Counted from the stretch's first letter, positions 8,876 to 18,463 are shown. The stretch is 64,000 nt of DNA from Hylemonella gracilis str. Niagara R (GCF_000600295.1 NZ_JEMG01000001.1:201459-265458), one strand, 5' to 3'. Notes: generated by a model not told the origin, from the letters alone. Made by a program: numbers and translations.

Positions 8876-9784
8876 TCAGAAGCGCAGACGCCCGCTGATG
8901 CCCAGCACCGGCGCGCTGTTGATTGTGTCGCGGCCGAGGCGATGATCGGCACGGTCGCGCAGGGCGAGTTCGCCGCCGAGCACGGCGCCAGCATACGCGG
9001 ACCATGTGACCTGGGGTGATGCCGTCCAGGACAGGTGCAGAAATCCCTGAATTTGCCTCACCTTGCCGGTGCCCCCCGCGGCACGCGCGTGGTCGATGGC
9101 CAGACGGAAGTTGCGCTCACGTTCGGCCACGCCCAGGCCCAGCTCCACACCAGGACCCAGCAGACAGGCCAGTTCCAGTCCCGCCGATCCGGCCGGACCC
9201 AGCTCGGGCGGATTGAAAAGGCGCCAGCGTTCATCAAAGCGCCAGTCCACGATCAGGATCGGCGCCAGCTCCCATGCATGTGCCAGCGTGTGGACCGTTT
9301 CTATGCCCAGTCCCAGGCGGCGATGGGGGTTGAACATCTTGAGCACGGCTCCGATGAATCCCTCGGTTCGCGCGTCACCGGCACGGGCCCCGTCTTCTCC
9401 CGCCCAGCCCAGGCGCGGCAGCAGCACCAGCATAACGCCTTCGCTGAGGCGCGCGCGCATTGGCATGCTGACCACAACCTGCTCGACGGACTGCCAAGGG
9501 GCAGCGCCGAAACGATGGTCCCCGCCAAAGTCCCAGGCCTCGCGCTCCAGTGTCAGCTTGAACCCCAGCCCTCCTCCCTCCGGAAGGTTCCAAGCCTGCT
9601 CAAGCAGCAGCGTCGTGCGCTCCGCGTTGATCCAGCCGCCTTCCCCCAGCCCCGCCTTGCGCAGTTCGACCTGGGAGACCGACAACTCAAGACCCGCCTC
9701 AACGGGCCCGGCCAGGAACAGACTGAGAACCACGCCCATGCGCATCCACTGCAGACGGATGGCAACCGGTTTGGACATGCACAT
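8876..9784 (-). CDS. Predicted outer-membrane beta-barrel protein of unknown function
   Basis: About 302 residues, with an N-terminal signal sequence (MRMGVVLSLFLAGPVEAG) and then alternating amphipathic strands ending in an aromatic residue (SGRLRF), the usual C-terminal signal for barrel assembly. I do not recognise a named family with confidence; it resembles the DUF6268-type barrel proteins. It starts 10 bases after the acyltransferase stop and ends 78 bases before the PagL-like gene, so the three are very likely co-transcribed. The start is taken at 9784, with GAGG about ten bases upstream; ATG 9778 is an alternative. A role in handling a modified envelope component is only a guess from neighbours. 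Confidence 0.6.
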   Translation of the reverse strand: MCMSKPVAIRLQWMRMGVVLSLFLAGPVEAGLELSVSQVELRKAGLGEGGWINAERTTLLLEQAWNLPEGGGLGFKLTLEREAWDFGGDHRFGAAPWQSVEQVVVSMPMRARLSEGVMLVLLPRLGWAGEDGARAGDARTEGFIGAVLKMFNPHRRLGLGIETVHTLAHAWELAPILIVDWRFDERWRLFNPPELGPAGSAGLELACLLGPGVELGLGVAERERNFRLAIDHARAAGGTGKVRQIQGFLHLSWTASPQVTWSAYAGAVLGGELALRDRADHRLGRDTINSAPVLGISGRLRF

Positions 9785-9794
9785 GCTGAGGACC

Positions 9795-10991
9795 TCAAGA
9801 CGACGAAAGACCGGAGAGCGGCGATCGGGGCAAGCCCAGGGCACGCGGCTTGAGACCGAAGCAGAGACGCAACCCATGCACACGACGGATCAGCGCCGTC
9901 AGGCCCGCGCAGGCCACGAGGGTTCCGGCCAGCAACAGCACTGCCTCCAGCGCTGGCGCAAGCCGCAGGGGTGCGAGCTGCACGATCAGCACGATGAGCA
10001 AAGTCTGGTGCAGCACATACCAGGGATACACCTGCTCGTTGGCCCAAGGCAGCCATCGCCAAGGTCGATTCAGCAGGTGGTGCGCCCAGCCCAGGATGGC
10101 CAGCACCATCCACCACAGGTAAATATCCCCCACGAAGCGAACGGCGTGGCGGAAGGACAGGGACGTCGCGGGGGAAAGTTGCGCGCGCAGCACGAAGTAC
10201 ACCACGAGCATCAGCAGCGCTCCGACCAGAAGGCGCCCGCGCAGGCGCCTGACTTCGGCCCACCAGTCCGCATCCACGCCGATCCAGTAGCCGTAGAGAA
10301 AGAACGTGAAGTACACGGCATGAGCCCAGGCATCACGCAGCAAGTCATGCGTGACCGGAAAATGCGGCCACAGCAGTCCGGTGTAGAGGAGCAAGGGCAA
10401 AACAGGGAACACCATCAGGCGCAAGCCCCTCAGACCGCGAAAGGCATGCGCGAGGGTCTGGCCCGGCCCGCTGCGGAGCCATGGCAGCAGCAGGACCAGC
10501 ACAAGCGTGTAGACCCAGAGGTAAGCCAGATACCAGAGATGGTTCCAGGTCACGCCCACTTCCCATCCATCAAAGGCCCGAGGCGGCCAGGGTCCACCCT
10601 GGACATAACGCAACAGGAATTCCATGAAGCCCGGCGCGATGGAGCCGTTGGCCACGGCCTGCGCATAAGGCTGGTAGGGCACGACCACGGCCATGCCGAA
10701 GGCCAGCGGCAGGAGCAGCAAGCGACTGCGCTGCTTCAGGAGTGCGCCGGCCTCCTGACCTTGCCGGGCTCCATGGCACAGCAGACCGATGGACAGGCCG
10801 GAAATCAAGAACACCAAGTCCAGCCGCCACAGGTTGAGCGCACGCATGGGCAGCTGCAGCCAGGCCACGGGTTCGGCACTTTTGAGATGCCAGTGCCAAT
10901 CGGCCACGTAGTACATGCCGACGTGGTAAAGAATGACCAGGGCAAAGGCCAGGGCGCGCAAGGCGTCGATGTCGTGGCGGCGTTGGTACAT
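9795..10991 (-). CDS. Membrane acyltransferase family 3 protein (OpgC-like)
   Basis: A 398-residue polytopic membrane protein of the acyltransferase 3 family. The N-terminus RRHDIDALRALAFALVILYH carries the early arginine/aspartate motif of the family. WNHLWYLAYLWVYTLVL in the middle and QVYPWYVLHQTLLIVLI near the end resemble the OpgC/MdoC branch, which succinylates periplasmic glucans. Related enzymes acetylate O-antigen or peptidoglycan. The ATG at 10991 gives the standard N-terminus. It heads a three-gene group with an outer-membrane barrel and a PagL-like deacylase, and diverges from a LytTR regulator. The acceptor cannot be determined from sequence. Confidence 0.82.
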   Translation of the reverse strand: MYQRRHDIDALRALAFALVILYHVGMYYVADWHWHLKSAEPVAWLQLPMRALNLWRLDLVFLISGLSIGLLCHGARQGQEAGALLKQRSRLLLLPLAFGMAVVVPYQPYAQAVANGSIAPGFMEFLLRYVQGGPWPPRAFDGWEVGVTWNHLWYLAYLWVYTLVLVLLLPWLRSGPGQTLAHAFRGLRGLRLMVFPVLPLLLYTGLLWPHFPVTHDLLRDAWAHAVYFTFFLYGYWIGVDADWWAEVRRLRGRLLVGALLMLVVYFVLRAQLSPATSLSFRHAVRFVGDIYLWWMVLAILGWAHHLLNRPWRWLPWANEQVYPWYVLHQTLLIVLIVQLAPLRLAPALEAVLLLAGTLVACAGLTALIRRVHGLRLCFGLKPRALGLPRSPLSGLSSS

Positions 10992-11135
10992 GCCGGCTCC
11001 CGAAGTGGTGGACAACCACGATGGTGCGAGCCCAGCGACCGCGCCCGGCCCTGTCCGGGATGGACGCACGGCGTTTTGTGACGAGTGGCGCTGGGCCGGG
11101 ACAAAAATACACACCCTTGTTCTAGACTTGCCGCC

Positions 11136-12029
11136 ATGTCCGATACACCTACCCTCTGGCTCGCGCGTTACCAGCCCTGGCGGCGGATCGCCGAACCGGG
11201 TTTCTGGGTGTTGGTACTGGCCCTGCAGCTGCTCTTCAACAGCCTCACCACTTGGATTGACCTGCGAACCTCGCCCTACTGGGAACCCCTGCTGTGGGAG
11301 GCCACGAGCAACCTCATGGTGGGGCTGTTGATCCCGGCCCTGATCGCCTTCGAACGCCGTTTCCCCCTGCGCTGGGACCGGCTGCGCGCCCACCTGCCCT
11401 GGCACGTGGCAGGCACGATCGTCTTCTGCGCGCTCCACTTGATCGGCATGATGGCCCTGCGTGAGCTGGTCTATGCCGCGTTGGAGCGGCCCTATGACCG
11501 GGGTTCCTGGCTCACCGTGTTCAGCTATGAGTATCTGAAGGACGTGCGCAGCTACGTGCTCATCCTCGCCGCCGTGCTGAGCTACCGCTTGCTGCTGCTG
11601 CGCCTGCAGGGCGAAGCCCGTGTGCTGGATGCGCCCGATCCGCCTGCCACCGGGACCTCGGAAACCGCGCCCCCATCCATCACCTCTGCCACGGCCGAAA
11701 GCGCCACGCGGCCCGAACGGTTCCTCGTGCGCAAGCTGCGCAAGGAGTTCCTGATCCTGGCCACGGACATTGAATCATTGCAAGCCCAAGGCAACTACGT
11801 CGGCCTGCGAGTGCACGGCCACGACTACCTGCTGCGCTCGACGCTCAATGACTTTCTGGAACGCCTGGACCCGGCGAAGTTCGTGCGGGTCCACCGCAGC
11901 CATGCGGTCAACCTGGACCGCATCGCCGAGATCGAACCCACCGATGGCGGCGACGCCAGGCTCAAGATGAAAGACGGCAGCACCGTGCCCTGCAGCCGCC
12001 GCTACCGCGAGGTGCTGCGCGCGGGCTGA
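11136..12029 (+). CDS. Membrane-anchored LytTR-domain transcriptional regulator
   Basis: A 297-residue protein with about four hydrophobic segments in the first 165 residues, a variable Pro/Thr/Ala linker, and a C-terminal LytTR DNA-binding domain (about residues 195-297). The domain is marked by DIESLQAQGNYVGLRV, KFVRVHRSHAVNLDRI and VPCSRRYREVL. This membrane-LytTR layout lacks a receiver domain, so it probably senses a membrane or envelope signal directly. Start ATG at 11136; an upstream in-frame ATG (11085) lacks a good leader. It is divergent from the acyltransferase-barrel-deacylase group 144 bases away, its most likely target. Confidence 0.85.
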   Translation: MSDTPTLWLARYQPWRRIAEPGFWVLVLALQLLFNSLTTWIDLRTSPYWEPLLWEATSNLMVGLLIPALIAFERRFPLRWDRLRAHLPWHVAGTIVFCALHLIGMMALRELVYAALERPYDRGSWLTVFSYEYLKDVRSYVLILAAVLSYRLLLLRLQGEARVLDAPDPPATGTSETAPPSITSATAESATRPERFLVRKLRKEFLILATDIESLQAQGNYVGLRVHGHDYLLRSTLNDFLERLDPAKFVRVHRSHAVNLDRIAEIEPTDGGDARLKMKDGSTVPCSRRYREVLRAG

Positions 12030-12056
12030 CGCAGCGGCATCCCAAGCGCGGCAGAC

Positions 12057-13325
12057 TCAGGCACTTTGCGCGCAGGCCAGTGCCTCGTCCAGTACCTCCA
12101 CCCAATGCCGCACCGGCGTCTCGGTGCCGCTTTGCAGATGGGAGATACACCCGATGTTGGCCGAGACGATGGCCTGGGGCTGCAATTCAGCCAGGTTACC
12201 GAGCTTGCGGTCGCGCAGCTCATAGGCGATCTTGGGGTTAAGCACGGAGTAGGTGCCCGCGGAACCGCAGCACAGGTGGGGCTCCACGCGCGCGGTGTTG
12301 ATCTTGAAACCCAGCTCGCCCAGGTGCTGCTCCACGCCGCCGCGCAGCTTCTGCCCATGCTGCAGGGTGCAGGGCGGGTGATAGGCCAGGGTCGGCGTCT
12401 TTTGCCGCAGCCCTTCGACCCACTCAGGGCGAGCGGAACGCAATGCGGCCACGATCTCGGGCAGCAGCTCGCTCAGGTCCCGGGTCAGCTCGCTGATGCG
12501 CCGGGCCTTGGCCGCATAGGCCGGGTCGTCGTGCAGCAGGTGGCCGTAGTCCTTGACCGTCACGCCGCAGCCAGAGGCGTTCATCACGATGGCCTCCACG
12601 CCTTTTCCTTCGCCCGGTTCGACAAACGGCCACCAGGCGTCGATGTTGGCCCGCATCTGCGCTTTCGCCGCGTCCTGGTCATTGAGATGGAACTTCAGCG
12701 CACCGCAGCAGCCCACGTTCTCCGCTACCACGGTTTGAATACCCGCCGCGTCCAGCACGCGGGCGGTGGCGCTGTTGATGTTGGGCATCATGGCGGGCTG
12801 CACGCAGCCGGCCAGCATCAACACCTTGCGGCCATGTGTTTGCGTGGGCCAGGCGCCCGCCACCTGCTTCGCCGGCACCTTGGCCTGGAGCGCCTTGGGC
12901 AGCATGCCGCGCACGGCCTGGCCCAGCTTCATCGCGGGTGCGAACAGCGGTGAATTCAGACCTTGCTTCAAGGTCCAGCGCAGGGCACGCTCCGCCGCCG
13001 GGCGCGGCACCTTGGCCTCGACGATCTTGCGTCCGATGTCCACCAGCTGGCCGTACTGCACGCCGCTGGGACAGGTGCTTTCGCAGTTGCGACAAGTCAG
13101 GCAGCGGTCCAGGTGCAGCTGGGTGCTGCGCGTAGGCGTCTCGCCTTCGAGCACCTGCTTGATGAGGTAGATGCGGCCACGTGGGCCGTCCAGCTCGTCG
13201 CCCAGCAGTTGGTACGTCGGACAGGTCGCGGTGCAGAAGCCACAGTGCACGCATTTGCGCAGGATGGCTTCGGCGGCCCGGCCATCGGCCGTGCCTGCGA
13301 ATTCAGGGGCGAGATGGGTTTGCAT
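12057..13325 (-). CDS. glcF: Glycolate oxidase iron-sulfur subunit
   Basis: A 422-residue subunit that passes electrons from glycolate oxidation to the membrane. Two [4Fe-4S] clusters are marked by CVHCGFCTATCP (about residues 25-36) and CLTCRNCESTCP (about 75-86). They are followed by two cysteine-rich CCG-type domains (NVGCCGALK and PHLCCGSAGTYS). The ATG at 13325 is eight bases after the glcE stop, so the two genes form an operon. GlcF normally works with GlcD and GlcE; no glcD lies in this cluster. Confidence 0.93.
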   Translation of the reverse strand: MQTHLAPEFAGTADGRAAEAILRKCVHCGFCTATCPTYQLLGDELDGPRGRIYLIKQVLEGETPTRSTQLHLDRCLTCRNCESTCPSGVQYGQLVDIGRKIVEAKVPRPAAERALRWTLKQGLNSPLFAPAMKLGQAVRGMLPKALQAKVPAKQVAGAWPTQTHGRKVLMLAGCVQPAMMPNINSATARVLDAAGIQTVVAENVGCCGALKFHLNDQDAAKAQMRANIDAWWPFVEPGEGKGVEAIVMNASGCGVTVKDYGHLLHDDPAYAAKARRISELTRDLSELLPEIVAALRSARPEWVEGLRQKTPTLAYHPPCTLQHGQKLRGGVEQHLGELGFKINTARVEPHLCCGSAGTYSVLNPKIAYELRDRKLGNLAELQPQAIVSANIGCISHLQSGTETPVRHWVEVLDEALACAQSA

Positions 13326-13333
13326 GGAAAGAC

Positions 13334-14446
13334 TCAGAAGTCCGGGTACATCCGACCCCGGTTGAAGAGGGCTGCGGGATCGAATTGCCGCTTCAGCTCG
13401 CGGTGGATGCGCCCCAATGGCGCGGCCAGTGGGGTGAACACGCCCCGCGCCTTGTCCTGCGCGCGCGTGACTCGAAAGAGCGTGGCATGACCGGCGATCT
13501 CGCTCAGGCGGTCGGCGTCACCGGGGAAAGCTTGCCCCGGACCGAATTTGATCCAACGCTGCGCGCCATGCCATTCGATCAGCGTGGGCCCGAGGTTCAA
13601 GGCAGGCGCGGTGTCGGGCACGCTCAGGCGCAGCAAGGCCTCGCCATCCTCCAGTCGGAAGAAGGGCGCGGTTTGGTCGCGCAGAGCCTGCCACAGGCGC
13701 ATGGCCTGGGCATCGTCCAAGCGCTGGCCACCCAGCTTGGCGCAGGCGGAGTCCACCGCAGCACGGGCACCGCGCAGGCGCAGCATCAACGCGCCGCCAT
13801 GCCAGCAAGAGGCGTTGAGCGGCAAGGCCTGACCGGCCCAGGCGTTGAGTCGGGCCAGGGCCTGGGCTTCGTCCAGTTCAAAAGTCAGCGTGGCTTCGGC
13901 CACGGCGCGCGGCAAGACCTTGAGGCTCACCTGCGTGATCACCCCCAGGGTGCCGAGTGAGCCCGCCAGCAGGCGCGACACGTCGTAACCCGCCACGTTC
14001 TTCATGACCTGGCCGCCGAAGGTCAGCAGCTCGGCCTTGCCGTTGAGCAGTTGCGCGCCCAGCACGTAGTCACGCACCGCGCCGACGCTGGCGCGCGCCG
14101 GACCGTTGAGCCCGCTGGCCACCATGCCGCCCACGGTCGCCAGGCTCGGCCCGCCTCCTGCGGTGTCGCCTTTGAAGTGCGGCGGCTCGAAAGACAGGTA
14201 CTGCTGGTGTTCGGCCAGCGCGGCCTCCAGCTCGGCCAATGGCGTGCCCGCGCGCACGGTCACGACCAGTTCACTCGGCTCGTGGCTCACGATGCCGGTG
14301 TAGCCGCGTGTGTCGAGGATCTCGCCCTGCAGTTCCTGGCCGTAGAAGTCCTTGCTGCCTCCGCCCCGGATGCGCAAGGGTGTCTGGTCATCGAGAGCGG
14401 CGCGCACGCGCGCCACGAGTTCTTGCAGGGCCGGTTCAACTTGCAT
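13334..14446 (-). CDS. glcE: Glycolate oxidase FAD-binding subunit GlcE
   Basis: A 370-residue FAD-binding type 4 subunit of glycolate oxidase, which converts glycolate to glyoxylate. Seen are LRIRGGGSKDFYG at the start of the FAD domain, GDTAGGGPSLATVGGMVASGLNGPARA for phosphate binding (given in part), and the C-terminal HRELKRQFDPAALFNRGRM pattern of the GlcE/GlcD group. At 370 residues it is the short GlcE form, not GlcD (about 500). It is the first gene of glcE-glcF, and a strong terminator for amtB lies just upstream, so it has its own promoter. Confidence 0.92.
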   Translation of the reverse strand: MQVEPALQELVARVRAALDDQTPLRIRGGGSKDFYGQELQGEILDTRGYTGIVSHEPSELVVTVRAGTPLAELEAALAEHQQYLSFEPPHFKGDTAGGGPSLATVGGMVASGLNGPARASVGAVRDYVLGAQLLNGKAELLTFGGQVMKNVAGYDVSRLLAGSLGTLGVITQVSLKVLPRAVAEATLTFELDEAQALARLNAWAGQALPLNASCWHGGALMLRLRGARAAVDSACAKLGGQRLDDAQAMRLWQALRDQTAPFFRLEDGEALLRLSVPDTAPALNLGPTLIEWHGAQRWIKFGPGQAFPGDADRLSEIAGHATLFRVTRAQDKARGVFTPLAAPLGRIHRELKRQFDPAALFNRGRMYPDF

Positions 14447-14497
14447 CGCGCGATGTTAATCCAGGGATCGCGGTGGTTTGCCGGACGCGCGACCCAT

Positions 14498-14533
14498 AAA
14501 AAAAGCCCGCCAGAGCCGTAGCTCTTGCGGGCT
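14498..14533 (-). terminator. Rho-independent terminator of glnK-amtB
   Basis: On the minus strand, AGCCCGC and AGAGC pair with GCTCT and GCGGGCT around a four-base loop. A run of seven T follows immediately (14504-14498). It lies about 100 bases beyond the amtB stop, on the right strand to end that transcript and insulate glcEF. Confidence 0.9.
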
Positions 14534-14634
14534 GAACCAGAGGAGACTCTCGCTTGCTCCGGCCGACAGCCACCACCGGGGTGAGGCTGCCCGCCTTTGC
14601 TCTTTGTAGTCCCTGGCCGGGCTTACGCGCTGGA

Positions 14635-16098
14635 TCAGCGGTTGTAAGCGCTCTCGCCGTGGGACGTGATGTCCAGACCTTGACGCTCGTCTTCTTCGCT
14701 CACGCGCAGGCCGATGGTCAGGTCAACGATCTTGTAGGCAATATAGGAAACCACAGCCGACAGGATGACCGTGATGATGACGCCTTGGAATTGAATCCAG
14801 ACTTGAGCGCCGATCGAGTAGCCGTCAGCCACCTTGTTGGCCACATAGTCGTACACACCCGTGCCACCGAGGGAAGGTGCAGCGAAGACACCGGTCAGCA
14901 ACGCGCCAACGATGCCACCCACGCCGTGCACGCCGAACACGTCCAGCGCGTCGTCGGCACCCAGCAGCTTCTTGAGACCGGTGACACCCCACAGGCAGAT
15001 CACACCGGACAGCAGACCGATGACCAGCGCGCCCATGACGCCCACGAAACCGCAAGCCGGAGTGATGGCCACCAGGCCCGCGACGGCACCCGAGGCGGCG
15101 CCCAGCATGGAGGCCTTGCCTTTGATCAGCGCTTCAGCGGTGATCCAGGACAGGGTTGCAGCCGCCGTGGCAACAAGGGTGTTGACGAAAGCCAGGGCGG
15201 TCAGGCCGTTGGCTTCCAGGTTGGAGCCGGCGTTGAAGCCGAACCAGCCCACCCACAGCATGGCGGCGCCCACCATGGTCAGCGTGAGGCTGTGCGGGGC
15301 CATGGCTTCCTTGCCAAAACCCAGACGCTTGCCCAACACGTAAGCACCCACCAAGCCAGCGACGCCGGCGTTGATGTGCACCACCGTGCCGCCCGCGAAG
15401 TCGAGCGCGCCCTTGGCCCACAGCATCCCGGCACCGGCAACCACCTTCTCCAGGGAAGCAGCATCGGTGATCGCGTCCGGACCCGCCCAGTACCAGACCA
15501 TGTGCGCCATGGGCAGGTAGCAGAAGGTGAACCACAGCGCGCAGAACAGCAGCACGGCGGAGAACTTGATGCGCTCGGCGAAGGCACCCACGATCAGCGC
15601 GCAGGTGATGGCCGCGAAGGTGGCCTGGAAGCCGATGAAGGTCAGTTCGGGAATGTAGACGCCCTTGCTGAACGTGGCGGCCAGGGATTCAGTCGTCACG
15701 CCCTTGAGGAAGAGCTTGTCAAAGGTGCCATAGAACGCACCATCACCACCGAAGGCCAGGGTGTAGCCGTAAATCACCCACAGCACATAGATCATGCTGG
15801 TCACGACGAAGACCTGCATCAGCACCGACAGCATGTTCTTGCTGCGCACCAGGCCGCCGTAGAACAGCGCCAGACCGGGAATGGTCATGAAGATCACAAG
15901 CGCCGTGGCAACCGTCATCCAGGCAGTGTCACCCTTGTTGACGGTAGGTGCGGGCGCTGCCGCAGCAGCAGGCTCGGCTGCGGCAGGCGCAGCGGCGGCG
16001 GCAGGAGCGGCTTCGGCAGCGGGGGCCGTCTGCGCCCAGCTCGCGGAGCCAGCCAACAGGCCCAGCCCCACGACGAGTGAGAGGAGTAGTTTTTTCAT
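14635..16098 (-). CDS. amtB: Ammonium transporter AmtB
   Basis: A 487-residue ammonium channel. Residues 1-22 are a signal peptide, 23-52 an unusual Ala/Pro-rich linker, and the rest the Amt core. The twin-histidine pore is recognisable in GTVVHINAGVAGL and DVFGVHGVGGIVGA, and the family signature in FYGGLVRSKNMLSVLMQ. Start ATG 16098 is preceded by an AGAGA-type site. It follows glnK by 34 bases, the classical glnK-amtB arrangement in which GlnK plugs the channel when nitrogen is plentiful. Expression should follow the sigma-54 promoter upstream of glnK. Confidence 0.95.
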   Translation of the reverse strand: MKKLLLSLVVGLGLLAGSASWAQTAPAAEAAPAAAAAPAAAEPAAAAAPAPTVNKGDTAWMTVATALVIFMTIPGLALFYGGLVRSKNMLSVLMQVFVVTSMIYVLWVIYGYTLAFGGDGAFYGTFDKLFLKGVTTESLAATFSKGVYIPELTFIGFQATFAAITCALIVGAFAERIKFSAVLLFCALWFTFCYLPMAHMVWYWAGPDAITDAASLEKVVAGAGMLWAKGALDFAGGTVVHINAGVAGLVGAYVLGKRLGFGKEAMAPHSLTLTMVGAAMLWVGWFGFNAGSNLEANGLTALAFVNTLVATAAATLSWITAEALIKGKASMLGAASGAVAGLVAITPACGFVGVMGALVIGLLSGVICLWGVTGLKKLLGADDALDVFGVHGVGGIVGALLTGVFAAPSLGGTGVYDYVANKVADGYSIGAQVWIQFQGVIITVILSAVVSYIAYKIVDLTIGLRVSEEDERQGLDITSHGESAYNR

Positions 16099-16132
16099 GG
16101 GAGTTTCTCTTGGTCTCTTGGGTGGATGGATC

Positions 16133-16603
<471 letters not shown>

Positions 16604-16718
16604 TTACCCTCATCACCCTGTCCGGATTTCGACGAGCGGCCCCGATCATTTCCCTTCCATCCATCCTGTCAACCCACCCTAGCGCACGCCCAGCCATGTC
16701 AGTTGATTTTTCACGGAT

Positions 16719-16735
16719 TGCACCAACTAAGTGCA
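16719..16735. promoter_or_regulatory. NtrC-binding site (strong)
   Basis: TGCACCAACTAAGTGCA keeps both conserved half sites (TGCAC and GTGCA) with the seven-base spacing of the NtrC enhancer consensus. It lies about 170 bases upstream of the glnK sigma-54 promoter, a normal enhancer distance. It also lies just upstream of comM on the other strand. Confidence 0.75.
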
Positions 16736-16770
16736 CTCTTCGGTTCGCGCCCCATTTCAATGCCACTTTC

Positions 16771-16785
16771 TGTACCAGTTGCGCA
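16771..16785. promoter_or_regulatory. Second, weaker NtrC-like site
   Basis: TGTACCAGTTGCGCA preserves the dyad of the NtrC site with two mismatches. Its centre is about 51 bases from that of the stronger site, roughly five helical turns, which would place two dimers on one face of the DNA. Weak alone; the spacing is what supports it. Confidence 0.5.
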
Positions 16786-16835
16786 CCGCTCTTTCTCACG
16801 GCACCGCTAGGTCGCACCGTTTTAAGGAGGTTTGC

Positions 16836-18362
16836 GTGAGCCTGTCCCTGGTGCGCAGCCGCGCCCTGCGCGGACTGGAGGCAGCGGCTGTCACCGTGGA
16901 AGTGCATCTGGCGCCTGGACTGCCCAGCTTCACCCTCGTGGGACTGGCGGAAACCGAGGTCAAGGAAGCCCGCGAGCGGGTGCGTGCCGCCCTGCTGCAC
17001 AGTGACCTGGTGTTCCCGCACGACCGCCGCATCACGGTCAACCTGGCCCCAGCGGACCTGCCCAAGGATTCCGGGCGCTTCGACCTGCCCATCGCCCTGG
17101 GCCTGCTGGCCGCCAGCGGGCAGATCGACAGCGCGGCCTTGGCGGCCTACGAATTCGCGGGCGAACTGTCGCTCTCGGGCGAGCTGCGTCCGGTGCGCGG
17201 CGCGCTGGCCATGGCCCTGGCCTTGCACGGGCAGGCCACCCGGCTGGTGCTGCCGCCCGGCAGCGCGGAGGAAGCCGCGCTCGCTCCCGATGCCGAGATT
17301 TACCGCGCCGCGCACCTGCTGGACGTGGTGCGGCAGTTCCTGCCCGCCGACTCGCAGCCGGCAGATCCGAACGACGCGGGCTGGACCCGCCAGACCATGC
17401 CCACCTTACCAGCTCAGGTGGTCAGCCCCCCCGATCTGGCCGACGTGAAGGGCCAGACCGGGGCGAAACGTGCCCTGGAAATCGCCGCCGCAGGCGGGCA
17501 CAGCCTGCTGATGAGTGGCCCGCCCGGCACCGGCAAGTCCATGCTGGCCGAACGCCTGAGCGGTCTGCTGCCACCCATGAGCACCGAGGAAGCACTGGAG
17601 AGCGCGGCCCTGCTGAGCCTGGCCGGGCGCTTCACACCCGCGCGCTGGATGCAGCGCCCGACGCTCAGCCCGCACCACACGGCCAGCGCCGTGGCGCTGG
17701 TCGGCGGGGGTTCGCCGCCGCGACCCGGTGAAATTTCACTCGCGCATCACGGCGTGCTCTACCTGGACGAACTGCCAGAACTGCCGCGGGCGGCGCTGGA
17801 AGCCCTGCGCGAGCCTCTGGAGACCGGCCGCATCCGCATCGTGCGTGCGGCGCAGCAGGCCGAGTTTCCCGCGCGCTTCCAGCTCGTGGCCGCCATGAAC
17901 CCCTGCCCCTGCGGTTACCTCGGCGCAACGCACCGGGTCTGCCGCTGCACACCCGACCAGATTCGGCGTTACCAGGCCCGGCTCAGCGGCCCCCTGCTGG
18001 ACCGCATCGATCTGCATGTGCACGTCAACGCCCAAGCACCCGGTGAACTGCTGGGTGCCCCCGCAGGGGAAAGCTCCGCCGTCGTGCGGGCACGTTGCAC
18101 GGCGGCGCGGCAACGCGCGCTGGCGCGCCAGGGCAAGGTCAACCATGCCCTGGATGGGCAGGACATCGAGCATGCGATCCAGGTCGAGGACAGCGCGCTG
18201 GATTTTCTGCGCCAGGCGGCGCAACGCCTGGGCTGGAGCGGGCGCGGCCTGCATCGCACGCTCAAAGTCGCCCGCACCATCGCCGATCTGGCTGGGTCTG
18301 AACACATGACGACGGAGCATGTGGCCGAAGCCTTGCAGTACCGCCCGGCGCAGAACGCCTAG
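16836..18362 (+). CDS. comM: YifB/ComM family Mg-chelatase-like AAA+ ATPase
   Basis: A 508-residue helicase of the ComM/YifB family, which in naturally competent bacteria drives branch migration during integration of incoming DNA. The N-terminal S5-like ChlI domain begins SRALRGLEAAAVTVEVHL. Walker A is GPPGTGKSMLAERL (about residue 225), Walker B YLDELPEL, and a zinc-like NPCPCGYLG...CRCTPDQIRRY segment follows. The start is GTG at 16836, preceded five bases earlier by AAGGAGG; the longer frame upstream crosses the NtrC sites and is not coding. The family is widespread, so its presence alone does not prove competence. Confidence 0.9.
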   Translation: MSLSLVRSRALRGLEAAAVTVEVHLAPGLPSFTLVGLAETEVKEARERVRAALLHSDLVFPHDRRITVNLAPADLPKDSGRFDLPIALGLLAASGQIDSAALAAYEFAGELSLSGELRPVRGALAMALALHGQATRLVLPPGSAEEAALAPDAEIYRAAHLLDVVRQFLPADSQPADPNDAGWTRQTMPTLPAQVVSPPDLADVKGQTGAKRALEIAAAGGHSLLMSGPPGTGKSMLAERLSGLLPPMSTEEALESAALLSLAGRFTPARWMQRPTLSPHHTASAVALVGGGSPPRPGEISLAHHGVLYLDELPELPRAALEALREPLETGRIRIVRAAQQAEFPARFQLVAAMNPCPCGYLGATHRVCRCTPDQIRRYQARLSGPLLDRIDLHVHVNAQAPGELLGAPAGESSAVVRARCTAARQRALARQGKVNHALDGQDIEHAIQVEDSALDFLRQAAQRLGWSGRGLHRTLKVARTIADLAGSEHMTTEHVAEALQYRPAQNA

Positions 18363-18407
18363 GTAGGCTTGCGCTCATCCTTCAATGACGGCGTGCGCGG
18401 GCTAGGA

Positions 18408-18432
18408 CTCGGCTCGGCTCGGCTCGGCTCGG
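18408..18432. repeat. Pentanucleotide tandem repeat (CTCGG, about five copies)
   Basis: Five consecutive CTCGG units lie between comM and the amtB terminator. They are intergenic, so slippage would not alter a protein. I see no function. Confidence 0.9.
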
Positions 18433-18463
18433 CATGGAACCCAATTGCATGGCGCCATGAAAA

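Noticed and set aside
14554-16080. Open frame opposite amtB (about 508 codons)
   Set aside because: Same reason: antisense to amtB and without a ribosome-binding site or domain.
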